Part shown: piece after piece, positions 1 to 5,318 of the stretch
Layout of the letters: every line of letters begins with the position of its first letter
How positions within the stretch are numbered: the first letter of the stretch is position 1
Assembly: GCA_003451935.1 (NCBI GenBank)
Contig: DMJA01000172.1
Coordinates: 1 to 5,318 of the forward strand
DNA length: 5,318 bases
Reading direction: 5' to 3'
Source of the DNA: Verrucomicrobiota bacterium
Lineage (GTDB): Bacteria; Verrucomicrobiota; Kiritimatiellia; CAIQIC01; Lenti-01
Translations under genes and position numbers: made by a program
Notes under the pieces: model-generated
What the model was told of the DNA's origin: nothing
The model's input: only the letters and a program-made list of their open reading frames with translations
Database searches by the model: none

Positions 1-600
1 CAGGTCAAGCTGCTGCGCGTGCTGGAAGACCGGGAGGTCATGCGCGTGGGCGGGCAGGAGAGCTTCAAGGTGGATGTCCGGCTGGTATCGGCCACGAACC
101 GCGATCTGGAGGCGAAGGTGGCCGCCGGCGCGTTCCGCCAGGATCTGCTCTACCGGTTGCAGGTCGTCGGCCTCCTGCTGCCGCCGTTGCGCGAGCGGCG
201 CGGGGACATCCGCCCGCTGGCGGAGCGGTTCATTGCGATGGCGCAGATGGAGCACGGAAGGCGCATCCGCGAAGTGGAGCCGGAATGGCATGCGCGCCTC
301 GAAGCCCATGCCTGGCCCGGCAACATCCGCGAACTGAAGAACACGGTGGAAGCCGCCGTGGTCACCGCGCCCGGCGAGAGGCTGGAAGCGGCGCGCTTGC
401 GGCTCGATGGCCCCGCCGCAAAACCGGAAGCCGGCGGCTGGACGATTCCCCAGGGCATGACGCTGGAAGAAATCGAGAAAATGATCCTGGAAGAGGCGTT
501 GCGGCGGAATGGCGGCAACCGGAGCCTGACGGCGGAACAACTTGGCCTTTCGCGCCGCACCATCCAGCGCAAGATCCAGGATTACGGCCTGCCGTTCTAA
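1..600 (+). CDS. Sigma-54-dependent transcriptional regulator (NtrC family), C-terminal part; 5' end outside the window
   Basis: This is the last 199 residues of an activator that uses ATP hydrolysis to open promoters held by sigma-54 RNA polymerase. The reading frame is open from base 1, so the start, the regulatory domain, Walker A and the GAFTGA loop lie upstream and cannot be assessed. Counting from base 1, the visible AAA+ part has the sensor I motif ATNRDL (31-36), the arginine-finger segment FRQDLLYRL (45-53), the LPPLRER motif (60-66) and the sensor II motif WPGNIREL (105-112). A linker follows, then a Fis-type helix-turn-helix (about 155-197) with the typical core NRSLTAEQLGLSRRTIQRK. 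The protein ends at TAA (598-600). It converges on the transporter gene, overlapping it by 4 bp. Whether it is a response regulator, and what it controls, cannot be told from this fragment; sigma-54 targets are not evident nearby. The family call is firm. Confidence 0.95.
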   Translation, partial: QVKLLRVLEDREVMRVGGQESFKVDVRLVSATNRDLEAKVAAGAFRQDLLYRLQVVGLLLPPLRERRGDIRPLAERFIAMAQMEHGRRIREVEPEWHARLEAHAWPGNIRELKNTVEAAVVTAPGERLEAARLRLDGPAAKPEAGGWTIPQGMTLEEIEKMILEEALRRNGGNRSLTAEQLGLSRRTIQRKIQDYGLPF

Positions 601-1139
601 AAAAGCGAAAAGGCTATTCCTGCGAAGGCCGCGCCGAGCATAAGCAGGGCGGGGTGGAGGTTCTTCCACAGGAAGAGGCCGAGGGCAACGGCAAAGAGGA
701 CGATGGCGTGGGGCGGAGGAACCCGCGCGCCGGAGGGGACGAGGGCCAGGGCGAGCCGGATGGCGGTGGCGGCGAGGAGGCCGACCAGCGCGGGCATCAG
801 GCCGCGCATGGCGGCGCGGAAGGCGGGGCGGTCGCGCAGGTGCATGGCGATGACGCCCAGCGCCAGCAGGAGGATCGCGCCGGGAAGGCATACGCCGATG
901 GTTGCCGCGATCGAACCGGTCAGCCCCGCCACCTGGTAGCCGGCGAAGGTCGCCAGATTGACCGCGATGGGGCCGGGCGTGATTTCGGAAACGGCCAGCA
1001 CGTCCAGAAAGCGCTCCGAGGCCAGCCAACCGTTGGCCACGACTTCGTCCTGCATCAAGGGGATCATGTTGTAGCCGCCGCCAATGCTGAACAGGCTGAT
1101 CTTGAAGAAGGTCCAGAACAGCAGGAGGTGCGTGCTCAT
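597..1139 (-). CDS. Chromate transporter (CHR family), second short subunit
   Basis: This 180-residue integral membrane protein is one CHR domain. Long ChrA proteins carry two such domains in one chain; short ones come as gene pairs thought to work together. The family exports chromate in the characterised cases, probably by proton-driven antiport, but many members are untested and the real substrate here is unknown. The sequence shows the N-terminal glycine motif SIGGGYNMIPL (18-28), the WLASERFLDVLAVSE stretch (38-52), and the family motif TPGPIAVNLATFAGY (54-68). Hydrophobic helices follow to the C-terminus. The ATG at 1139 is supported by a GGAGG ribosome site (1151-1147) with a 7-nt spacer. 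It overlaps the stop of the upstream subunit in an ATGA arrangement, which suggests translational coupling. The TAG stop (599-597) overlaps the TAA of the convergent regulator, so no separate terminator fits between them. Confidence 0.92.
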   Translation of the reverse strand: MSTHLLLFWTFFKISLFSIGGGYNMIPLMQDEVVANGWLASERFLDVLAVSEITPGPIAVNLATFAGYQVAGLTGSIAATIGVCLPGAILLLALGVIAMHLRDRPAFRAAMRGLMPALVGLLAATAIRLALALVPSGARVPPPHAIVLFAVALGLFLWKNLHPALLMLGAAFAGIAFSLF

Positions 1140-1693
1140 GGCGCGGCCTCCATTTTCCGGCGGAGGAAATGGATCGCAAGGCCGGCGGCCGCGCCCAGAA
1201 GGATGAGGGGGATGGGACCGAGGATTTTCGAAAGCATCAGGCCCGCGCTGGCGCCGGCGGCTAGAAGGAAGAGCGGGGACCGGAATCCGTTGCGCCCGAG
1301 GCGAAGGGCCGCCCCGGCAACGATGGCCACGACGGCGGGGCGCAGTCCGGAGAGCGCGGCGGCGACCCAGCGGTTTTCCCAATGCCCGGTGAACAAAGCG
1401 GCCAGGGCCAGGATGATGAAAAACGAAGGCAGGGCCACGGCGACGGCCGCGACCAGCGCCCCGCGCTTGCCGGAGAGCCGCAGGCCGGAGAGGACCGCGA
1501 AATTGACGATGATGACGCCCGGCACGGATTGGGAAATGGCGTAGGTCTCGGTGGTCTCGACTGGCGTGAGCCAATGCCGGCGGTGGACCAGTTCCGCTTC
1601 GAACACGGGCAGGGCCGCCATGCCGCCGCCGAAGGCGCCAGCGCCAATGCGGAGAAAACTCCAGAACAGGGATGGATAGGGCGGTCGAACCAT
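1136..1693 (-). CDS. Chromate transporter (CHR family), first short subunit
   Basis: This 185-residue membrane protein is the promoter-proximal half of a split CHR-type anion transporter. Visible features are the N-terminal segment SLFWSFLRIGAGAFGGG (8-24) with the FGGG motif at 21-24, the WLTPVETTETYAISQ stretch (41-55), and SVPGVIIVNFAVLSG (56-70) at the place of the family TPGP-x-VN motif. About four to five hydrophobic segments follow and a basic tail (FLRRK, 176-180) closes the chain. The central motif reads PGV rather than PGP, while the partner keeps PGP, so the two halves have diverged as expected for a heteromeric pair. The ATG at 1693 has only a weak purine stretch upstream. The TGA stop (1138-1136) overlaps the ATG of the next gene by four bases. 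It is divergent from lnt. The substrate may be chromate or another oxyanion; the sequence does not decide. Confidence 0.92.
   Translation of the reverse strand: MVRPPYPSLFWSFLRIGAGAFGGGMAALPVFEAELVHRRHWLTPVETTETYAISQSVPGVIIVNFAVLSGLRLSGKRGALVAAVAVALPSFFIILALAALFTGHWENRWVAAALSGLRPAVVAIVAGAALRLGRNGFRSPLFLLAAGASAGLMLSKILGPIPLILLGAAAGLAIHFLRRKMEAAP
1147..1151 (-). promoter_or_regulatory. Ribosome binding site of the second CHR subunit
   Basis: On the minus strand GGAGG stands 7 nt before the ATG at 1139, inside the 3' end of the upstream subunit gene. It fixes the start of the downstream subunit and, with the ATGA overlap, allows both de novo initiation and coupled re-initiation. Confidence 0.7.
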
Positions 1694-1790
1694 GGCGGGA
1701 ACCTATCAGAGCGGGAATGGCATGGCAAATCGCGGCCGCTGGAAATCGAAGGTTGCGGGCTGGGGAAGGTGTGGCAGAATGGGCGGCCCG
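1694..1790. other. Divergent intergenic region between the CHR transporter pair and lnt
   Basis: This gap of about 97 bp must hold start signals for both directions unless lnt is read from a distant promoter. Towards lnt, TTGCGG (1753-1758) and CAGAAT (1775-1780) are 16 nt apart. They match the sigma-70 consensus only at three of six and four of six positions, and would give an almost leaderless lnt mRNA. Towards the transporter pair only weak matches are seen close to the ATG. No GG-N10-GC sigma-54 promoter stands out. The promoter reading is tentative; the region itself is certain. Confidence 0.3.
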
Positions 1791-3329
1791 ATGAATTTCA
1801 CTCCCTCCAGCCGAACCGAATGGATGGCGGCCGCATGCGCCGTTGCGTCGGGGCTGCTGTTGTCCACGGTTTTCGCGCCGCTGGAATGGACCTGGGCGGC
1901 GGGAGTGGCCCTGGTCCCCCTGCTGGCCATGGCTCGCCGCGTTCCGGCGCGCATGGCGCTGAAGATGGGGTTTACGGCCGGCTTTCTGTTTTGGCTGCTG
2001 AGCATCCGGTGGCTGACGCACGTGACGGTGATGGGGTGGATCGGCCTGAGCGCCTATTGTGCGTTGTACCTCCTGCCGGCGGCATGGATGGCCAACCGGT
2101 GGAGGGGGGGCGCGGCGGGTTTCGCGGCGGCGCTGGCGGTGGTCTGGTGCGGAAGCGAATTCCTGCGCGGCTGGATTGGCGGCGGATTTCCATGGAATCC
2201 ATTGGGTGCGGGCCTGACGCCGTGGCTGCCGGGAATCCAGCTCGCGGAGTTCGGCGGGGTCTGGCTGGTGTCGGGGCTGGCGATCTTCGTGAACGCGCTG
2301 CTGGCCTGGGCGGTGGCGGAGCGGCGGGGGTGGACCTCGCTGGCGGCTTGTGCGCTGGCCGTGGCGGTCGTGCTGGGCTGGGGCGCGTGGCGGGCGGAAC
2401 AGCTGCCGAAGCCGGCCCGCTCGATCCGCGTGGCGCTGGTGCAGACCTCGATCCCGCAGGACGAAAAATGGGTGACGGCGAAAATTCTCATGATCTACGA
2501 ACGTCTGGCGGACTTGACTCGGAAAGCGCAGGGCGATCCGGACGTGGAGTTGGTGATCTGGCCGGAAACGGCGTTGCCGGACGACGTGCGCAACAGCGAA
2601 AACAGCTATGCGGTGGTCTGGAACCTATGCACCAACGGGACGCCGATCCTGACGGGGTCGCTCGACCTGGCGGTGTTGGATTCGGGCGAGGAGCAATATT
2701 TCAACAGCGCGTTCCTGTTCGACACGTCGGGGCGCATCGTTGGCGAATACGACAAGCGGCATCTGGTGATCGGCGGCGAGTTCATTCCGTTCGAGCGCTG
2801 GATCCCGTGGCGGTTGCAGGCGGCCTTGGGCCTGCCGGCGAGCCTCAGCGCGGGCGGGGAGGGGGCGGTCTTCCGCGCGGGGAAGGCGGACATCCCGCTG
2901 TCGCCGCTGATCTGCTTCGAGGATATTTTGCCCTATCTGGCACGTGCGGACGTGCGGGCGGGAGCGCGGATGCTGGTGAACCTCACGAACGATGCGTGGT
3001 TTGACGAGCGGGTGGCCCCGCGCCAACACATGCGCAACGCCATCCTGCGGGCGGTGGAGAACCGCGTGCCGCTGGTGAGGTCGGCGAACACGGGGGTGAC
3101 CTGCGTGATCGAGCCGTCAGGGCGGGTCGTGGCGCGCCTGTCCGATGGCGAGGGAAGGACGTGGGGCGAGGGCGTGCTGTGGGCGGATGTGCCGGTGCCG
3201 CCGGACGGGGCGCCCTTGACTTTCTATGCCCGTTTCGGGGATATGTATGGCATCGCTTGCGCCGTGGCAACGGTCTTGTGGCTGGCCACGGCGACCTGGA
3301 AACGGCGGAAACGGCCCGAAGGGATTTAG
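1791..3329 (+). CDS. lnt: Apolipoprotein N-acyltransferase
   Basis: Lnt is an inner-membrane enzyme that moves an acyl chain from a phospholipid to the N-terminal cysteine amine of diacylated apolipoproteins, the last step of lipoprotein maturation before Lol sorting. From the ATG at 1791 it is 512 residues, the same length as the E. coli enzyme. Residues about 11-203 are hydrophobic with several membrane helices. A nitrilase-like domain follows (about 212-470), and a final helix lies near 487-502. The catalytic triad is readable: E259 in VIWPETALP, K322 in YDKRHLV, and C375 in PLICFED. Also present are W227 in IPQDEKW, E330, E377, and the family stretch NLTNDAWF (397-404) followed by RAVENRVPLVRSANTG. 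Two departures are IGGE where PFGE is usual after the lysine, and Phe after the catalytic Cys. The start is not certain: an in-frame ATG at 1779 has AAGG (1766-1769) 9 nt upstream, giving 516 residues. An ATG at 1692 would overlap the divergent transporter gene and add non-conserved residues. The TAG stop lies inside a dispersed repeat. Confidence 0.96.
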   Translation: MNFTPSSRTEWMAAACAVASGLLLSTVFAPLEWTWAAGVALVPLLAMARRVPARMALKMGFTAGFLFWLLSIRWLTHVTVMGWIGLSAYCALYLLPAAWMANRWRGGAAGFAAALAVVWCGSEFLRGWIGGGFPWNPLGAGLTPWLPGIQLAEFGGVWLVSGLAIFVNALLAWAVAERRGWTSLAACALAVAVVLGWGAWRAEQLPKPARSIRVALVQTSIPQDEKWVTAKILMIYERLADLTRKAQGDPDVELVIWPETALPDDVRNSENSYAVVWNLCTNGTPILTGSLDLAVLDSGEEQYFNSAFLFDTSGRIVGEYDKRHLVIGGEFIPFERWIPWRLQAALGLPASLSAGGEGAVFRAGKADIPLSPLICFEDILPYLARADVRAGARMLVNLTNDAWFDERVAPRQHMRNAILRAVENRVPLVRSANTGVTCVIEPSGRVVARLSDGEGRTWGEGVLWADVPVPPDGAPLTFYARFGDMYGIACAVATVLWLATATWKRRKRPEGI

Positions 3330-3365
3330 CAGGAAAACAGGAAACACCAGGAAAACAGGATTTGA
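3325..3365 (+). repeat. Intergenic CAGGAAAACAGGA repeat, copy 1, overlapping the lnt stop codon
   Basis: The block starts with TTTAG, which contains the lnt stop codon. It then holds an 18-nt unit (3330-3347) followed by a second, partial unit (3348-3365) whose first 13 bases, CAGGAAAACAGGA, are identical to the first unit. From 3330 to 3360 the plus strand has no T at all, so this stretch cannot form a hairpin terminator by itself. Bases 3325-3352 recur at 5291-5318 with 27 of 28 identical (the mismatch is C3347 against T5313), in the same orientation. It is an extragenic repeat of unknown role. Confidence 0.8.
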
Positions 3366-3383
3366 GGCAAGAAAAAGGATTCC

Positions 3384-3425
3384 ATTCTGAATTCTGACTC
3401 CTGACTTCTGGATTCTTTCTTCAAG
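3384..3425 (+). repeat. Degenerate heptamer array (ATTCTGA-like) upstream of prfB
   Basis: Six consecutive 7-base units can be read: ATTCTGA (3384), ATTCTGA (3391), CTCCTGA (3398), CTTCTGG (3405), ATTCTTT (3412) and CTTCAAG (3419). The first two are identical and the rest decay. The array runs into the ribosome binding site of prfB and so lies in its 5' leader. It could be a worn tandem repeat or part of a dispersed intergenic element; no function is evident. Confidence 0.6.
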
Positions 3426-3427
3426 GA
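3423..3427 (+). promoter_or_regulatory. Probable ribosome binding site of prfB
   Basis: AAGGA lies 3 nt before the ATG at 3431. The spacing is short, but this ATG opens the only reading frame that leads into the conserved RF2 frameshift site, which decides the start. Confidence 0.55.
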
Positions 3428-3430
3428 CTT

Positions 3431-4553
3431 ATGTTAGACGAGCTTTCATCGCGAATCGCGACCGTGAAAGAACACCTCGCAGGAATGAGAGGCTATCTTT
3501 GACGTCGAGGGCAAAAAACGGATCATCGAAGAGCTGACGCAGCGGATGTCGTCTCCGGATTTCTGGAACGACTCGGCGGGGGCGCGGGCGGTGATCGACC
3601 AGAAGAACGCGCTGGAGGCGGTGACGGGGCCGTACGAGAAGCTCGCGGCGCACCAGGAAGAGCTGGAGCTGATGGCCGGCCTGCTGCAGGGAGAGGGGCA
3701 TGTGGCCGAGGACTCTCCCGACGTGGTCGAGCTGGGCAAGCAGGTCGCGGCGCTTGAAAAACAGTACGAACATATCGAGCTGCAATCGCTGATGACGGGG
3801 AAATTCGACGCCAACAACGCCTTCCTGACGCTGCACGCAGGCGCGGGCGGGACGGAATCGTGCGATTGGGCGGCCATGCTGCTGCGCATGTATGACCGCT
3901 ATTGCCAGAAGCAGGGCTTCGAGGTTTCCACGGTGGACTACCAGCCCGGCGACGAGGCGGGGGTGAAGAGCGTGACGCTGATGGTGAGCGGCCCGTGGGC
4001 CTATGGCTTCCTGAAGGCGGAGCGCGGGGTGCACCGGCTGGTGCGCATCAGCCCGTTTGATTCGGCGAAGCGGCGGCACACGTCGTTCGCTTCCCTCGAT
4101 GTGGTGGCGGAAATCAGCGACGACGTCGAAGTGGAAATCGACGAGAAGGATTTGCGCGTGGACACGTACCGGTCCGGCGGCGCGGGCGGGCAGCACGTCA
4201 ACAAGACCGACAGTGCCATCCGGCTGACGCACTTGCCAACAGGCATCGTGGTGGCGTGCCAGGCCGAGCGCAGCCAGCACTCGAACCGCGCCCGGGCCAT
4301 GAAAATCCTGCGCGCGAAGATCTACGAGCTGGAGCAGGACAAGAAGAAGCGCGAGATGGAGAAGTTCTACGGCGACAAGGGCGAAATCGCCTGGGGCCAC
4401 CAGATCCGCTCGTACGTGCTGCAGCCCTATACGATGGTGAAGGACCACCGCACCGAGGCGGAAACCGGCCAGGTCGATGCCGTGCTGGACGGCGACCTTG
4501 AGATGTTCATCGAGGCCTGGCTCAAGCAGAACCGCGGCGAGGCGGGCCAATAG
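3431..4553 (+). CDS. prfB: Peptide chain release factor 2, expressed through a programmed +1 frameshift
   Basis: RF2 recognises UGA and UAA in the ribosomal A site and triggers peptide release. Zero-frame translation runs from ATG 3431 for 23 codons to an in-frame TGA at 3500-3502. The full protein needs a +1 shift at CTT, skipping T3500, after which GAC (3501) continues to TAG at 4551-4553. The product is then 373 residues, close to the 365 of E. coli RF2, and the join reads MRGYL-DVEGKK, matching LRGYLDYDAKK in E. coli. In shifted numbering, the SPF stop-codon recognition tripeptide is at 207-209 (RISPFDS). The catalytic GGQ loop is at 252-254 in the segment SGGAGGQHVNKTDSA. The SPF motif separates RF2 from RF1. 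A charged N-terminal helical domain and the C-terminal IRSYVL segment also fit. Low RF2 slows termination at the TGA and favours the shift, so the gene should autoregulate. It follows lnt by 101 bp on the same strand and may be cotranscribed. The frame break is normal for this gene, not an error. Confidence 0.97.
3487..3503 (+). promoter_or_regulatory. prfB programmed +1 frameshift site
   Basis: The order is a Shine-Dalgarno-like GAGAGG (3487-3492), then C-TAT, the slippery codon CTT (3497-3499), and the stop TGA followed by C (3500-3503). This is the E. coli arrangement, in which an internal SD just upstream of CUU-UGA-C drives slippage into the +1 frame. Here the SD core is GAGG rather than AGGGGG, so base pairing with 16S rRNA looks weaker while the spacing is kept. 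Confidence 0.93.
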
Positions 4554-4566
4554 CAGCCGAAGAAGC

Positions 4567-4645
4567 TTTTGCCGCAGAGCGCGCAGAGCTTTTCGAGCAA
4601 AACAAAATAGCCACTCGTAATTTCTCGGCGACCTCTGCGGCAAAA
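4567..4645. repeat. 79-bp element bounded by perfect 13-bp inverted repeats, between convergent prfB and msrA
   Basis: The left arm TTTTGCCGCAGAG (4567-4579) and the right arm CTCTGCGGCAAAA (4633-4645) are perfect inverted copies separated by 53 bases. The left arm is followed by a second CGCAGAG (4582-4588), nine bases after the first (4573-4579). The element fills nearly all of the 99-bp gap between the two stop codons. It might act as a bidirectional terminator, because either RNA strand could pair the arms, although the loop is far larger than in standard terminators. It might instead be a MITE-like or REP-like dispersed repeat. No target duplication is obvious. Confidence 0.7.
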
Positions 4646-4652
4646 ACAGGTT

Positions 4653-5252
4653 TCAGTTTTCCAACCCCAGTTTCTTGAGCTTGGGCTGGATGACGATGCG
4701 GCAGTAGGGGGCGCGTTTGTTGCGGAGGTAGTATTCCTGATGGTAATCCTCTGCCGGATAGAATTCCCCGGCAATTGCGATTTCCGTGACGATGGGGCGG
4801 GCGTGGCGGCCGGACTTGTTCTCGGCTTCAAGCGAGGCGCGCGCGGCGGCTTGCTGGGCGTCGGAATGGGTGAAGATGGCGGAGCGATATTGCGTCCCGA
4901 CATCCGCGCCTTGTCGATTGAGCTGGGAGGGATCGTGGGATTTCCAGAAGAGCGCGAGAAGGTTTTCATAGGAGATTTTCAGCGGATCGAATACGATCTG
5001 GATGGCCTCGGCGTGGCCGGTGTCGCCTTCGCAGACCTGGGCATAGGTGGGATTCTTGACGGTGCCGCCGGTGTAGCCCGAGGTTACTTTGAGGACGCCG
5101 GGTTGCTGGCGGAAGATTTCCTCGATGCACCAGAAGCATCCCCCGGCGAACGTGGCGGTTTCGGTTTGAGAGGGAGCGGTCATGGTTTCTCCGGATTGGG
5201 CCTGCGCAGCCAGAGCTGCGAGGCAGGCGAGGGCGATGAGTGAGGATTTCAT
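4653..5252 (-). CDS. msrA: Peptide-methionine (S)-S-oxide reductase MsrA, probably exported
   Basis: MsrA reduces the S form of methionine sulfoxide in oxidised proteins. The 199-residue product begins with a Sec-type signal peptide: Lys2, a hydrophobic core at about 5-16, and a likely cleavage after AQA (16-18). The enzyme domain follows, with the catalytic Cys39 in GGCFWC (37-42), the GYTGG motif (59-63), CEGDTGHAEA (74-83) with the conserved Glu82, the SHDPSQLNRQGADVGTQYRS segment (105-124), and EDYHQEYY (168-175). Cys184 in APYC is a candidate for disulphide exchange; Cys42 and Cys74 are also present. No MsrB domain is fused. The start at 5252 lacks a clear ribosome site. An in-frame ATG at 5183 (Met24) has GGAG five bases upstream and would give a 176-residue protein without the signal peptide. 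The exported form would protect envelope proteins. The gene converges on prfB. The family call is firm; the location is inferred from the signal peptide. Confidence 0.95.
   Translation of the reverse strand: MKSSLIALACLAALAAQAQSGETMTAPSQTETATFAGGCFWCIEEIFRQQPGVLKVTSGYTGGTVKNPTYAQVCEGDTGHAEAIQIVFDPLKISYENLLALFWKSHDPSQLNRQGADVGTQYRSAIFTHSDAQQAAARASLEAENKSGRHARPIVTEIAIAGEFYPAEDYHQEYYLRNKRAPYCRIVIQPKLKKLGLEN
5189..5192 (-). promoter_or_regulatory. Internal ribosome binding site for a shorter, cytosolic MsrA
   Basis: On the minus strand GGAG stands 5 nt before the in-frame ATG at 5183 (Met24 of the long form). The upstream start at 5252 is preceded by TTTTCCCC with no purine-rich site. The short form would begin just before the conserved ATFAGGCFWC segment. 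Confidence 0.4.
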
Positions 5253-5290
5253 GGGGAAAATCTACCGCAAAAATGAAATCCTGCAGAATT

Positions 5291-5318
5291 TTTAGCAGGA
5301 AAACAGGAAACATCAGGA
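5291..5318 (+). repeat. Intergenic CAGGAAAACAGGA repeat, copy 2, upstream of msrA, cut by the window end
   Basis: These bases match 3325-3352 at 27 of 28 positions in the same orientation, starting with the same TTTAG. The second 18-nt unit is just beginning when the window stops, so the copy may be longer. It lies 38 bp before the msrA start, in the likely promoter region of that gene. On the minus strand it is pyrimidine-rich. Confidence 0.8.

Noticed and set aside
597..2021. Long 474-codon minus-strand frame running across both transporter genes into lnt
   Set aside because: Only its last 180 codons (from ATG 1139) are a real protein. The upstream part is Arg/Pro/Gly-rich, low in hydrophobic order and antisense or out of frame to clear genes, as expected of GC-rich shadows.
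1382..3004. 540-codon plus-strand frame overlapping the transporter and lnt
   Set aside because: The translation is Gly/Arg/Ala-rich without domain motifs and lies in the wrong frame of lnt and antisense to the first CHR gene.
3325..3425. CRISPR array
   Set aside because: The repeats are 7 and 18 nt, directly adjacent without unique spacers, and no cas gene is present.
3431..3502. prfB as a frameshifted pseudogene
   Set aside because: The break is exactly at the conserved CTT-TGA-C recoding site, and all catalytic motifs downstream are intact.
3429..4643. 404-codon minus-strand frame opposite prfB
   Set aside because: It is the antisense shadow of the conserved RF2 gene. Its codon pattern mirrors prfB and it has no recognisable motif or ribosome site.
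5250..5252. Lipoprotein signal on MsrA through Cys10
   Set aside because: Cys10 follows ALA with only five hydrophobic residues before it; this is too short an h-region and not a good lipobox. A standard signal peptidase I site after AQA fits better.
4966..5313. Small minus-strand genes starting MFPVFLL at 5313 and 3347
   Set aside because: Both begin inside the same dispersed repeat, whose minus strand happens to encode ATG-TTT-CCT, then continue out of frame through real genes.

Overview
This is a GC-rich bacterial window from a Gram-negative (diderm) organism. The evidence for an outer membrane is apolipoprotein N-acyltransferase (Lnt), a Sec signal peptide on a methionine sulfoxide reductase, and a sigma-54 (NtrC-type) activator. 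The phylum cannot be fixed from this sequence. The GC-rich genes combined with AT-richer intergenic spacers full of short dispersed repeats would suit a PVC-type or proteobacterial genome, but that is a guess.

Layout. Bases 1-600 (+) hold the C-terminal end of an NtrC-family sigma-54 activator, cut by the window edge. Facing it, with overlapping stop codons, is a two-gene minus-strand operon (1693 down to 597) for the two halves of a split CHR-family (chromate-type) transporter, joined by an ATGA start/stop overlap. A roughly 97-bp divergent gap separates this pair from lnt (about 1791-3329, +). A 101-bp AT-rich spacer with two kinds of short repeat follows. Next comes prfB (3431-4553, +), peptide chain release factor 2, with the classic programmed +1 frameshift at CTT-TGA after codon 23. 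Beyond it is a 79-bp inverted-repeat element (4567-4645), then the convergent gene msrA (5252 down to 4653), peptide-methionine (S)-S-oxide reductase with an N-terminal signal peptide. The window ends in a second copy of the repeat that overlaps the lnt stop codon.

How the genes relate. The content is mostly housekeeping and envelope genes: lipoprotein maturation (Lnt), translation termination (RF2), envelope oxidative repair (MsrA) and an anion transporter. I see no new multi-gene system. The observations most worth following are the RF2 autoregulatory frameshift site, the possible dual-start msrA giving exported and cytosolic forms, and three kinds of intergenic repeat: the 18-nt-period CAGGAAAACAGGA repeat found twice, a heptamer array upstream of prfB, and the 79-bp inverted repeat between prfB and msrA.
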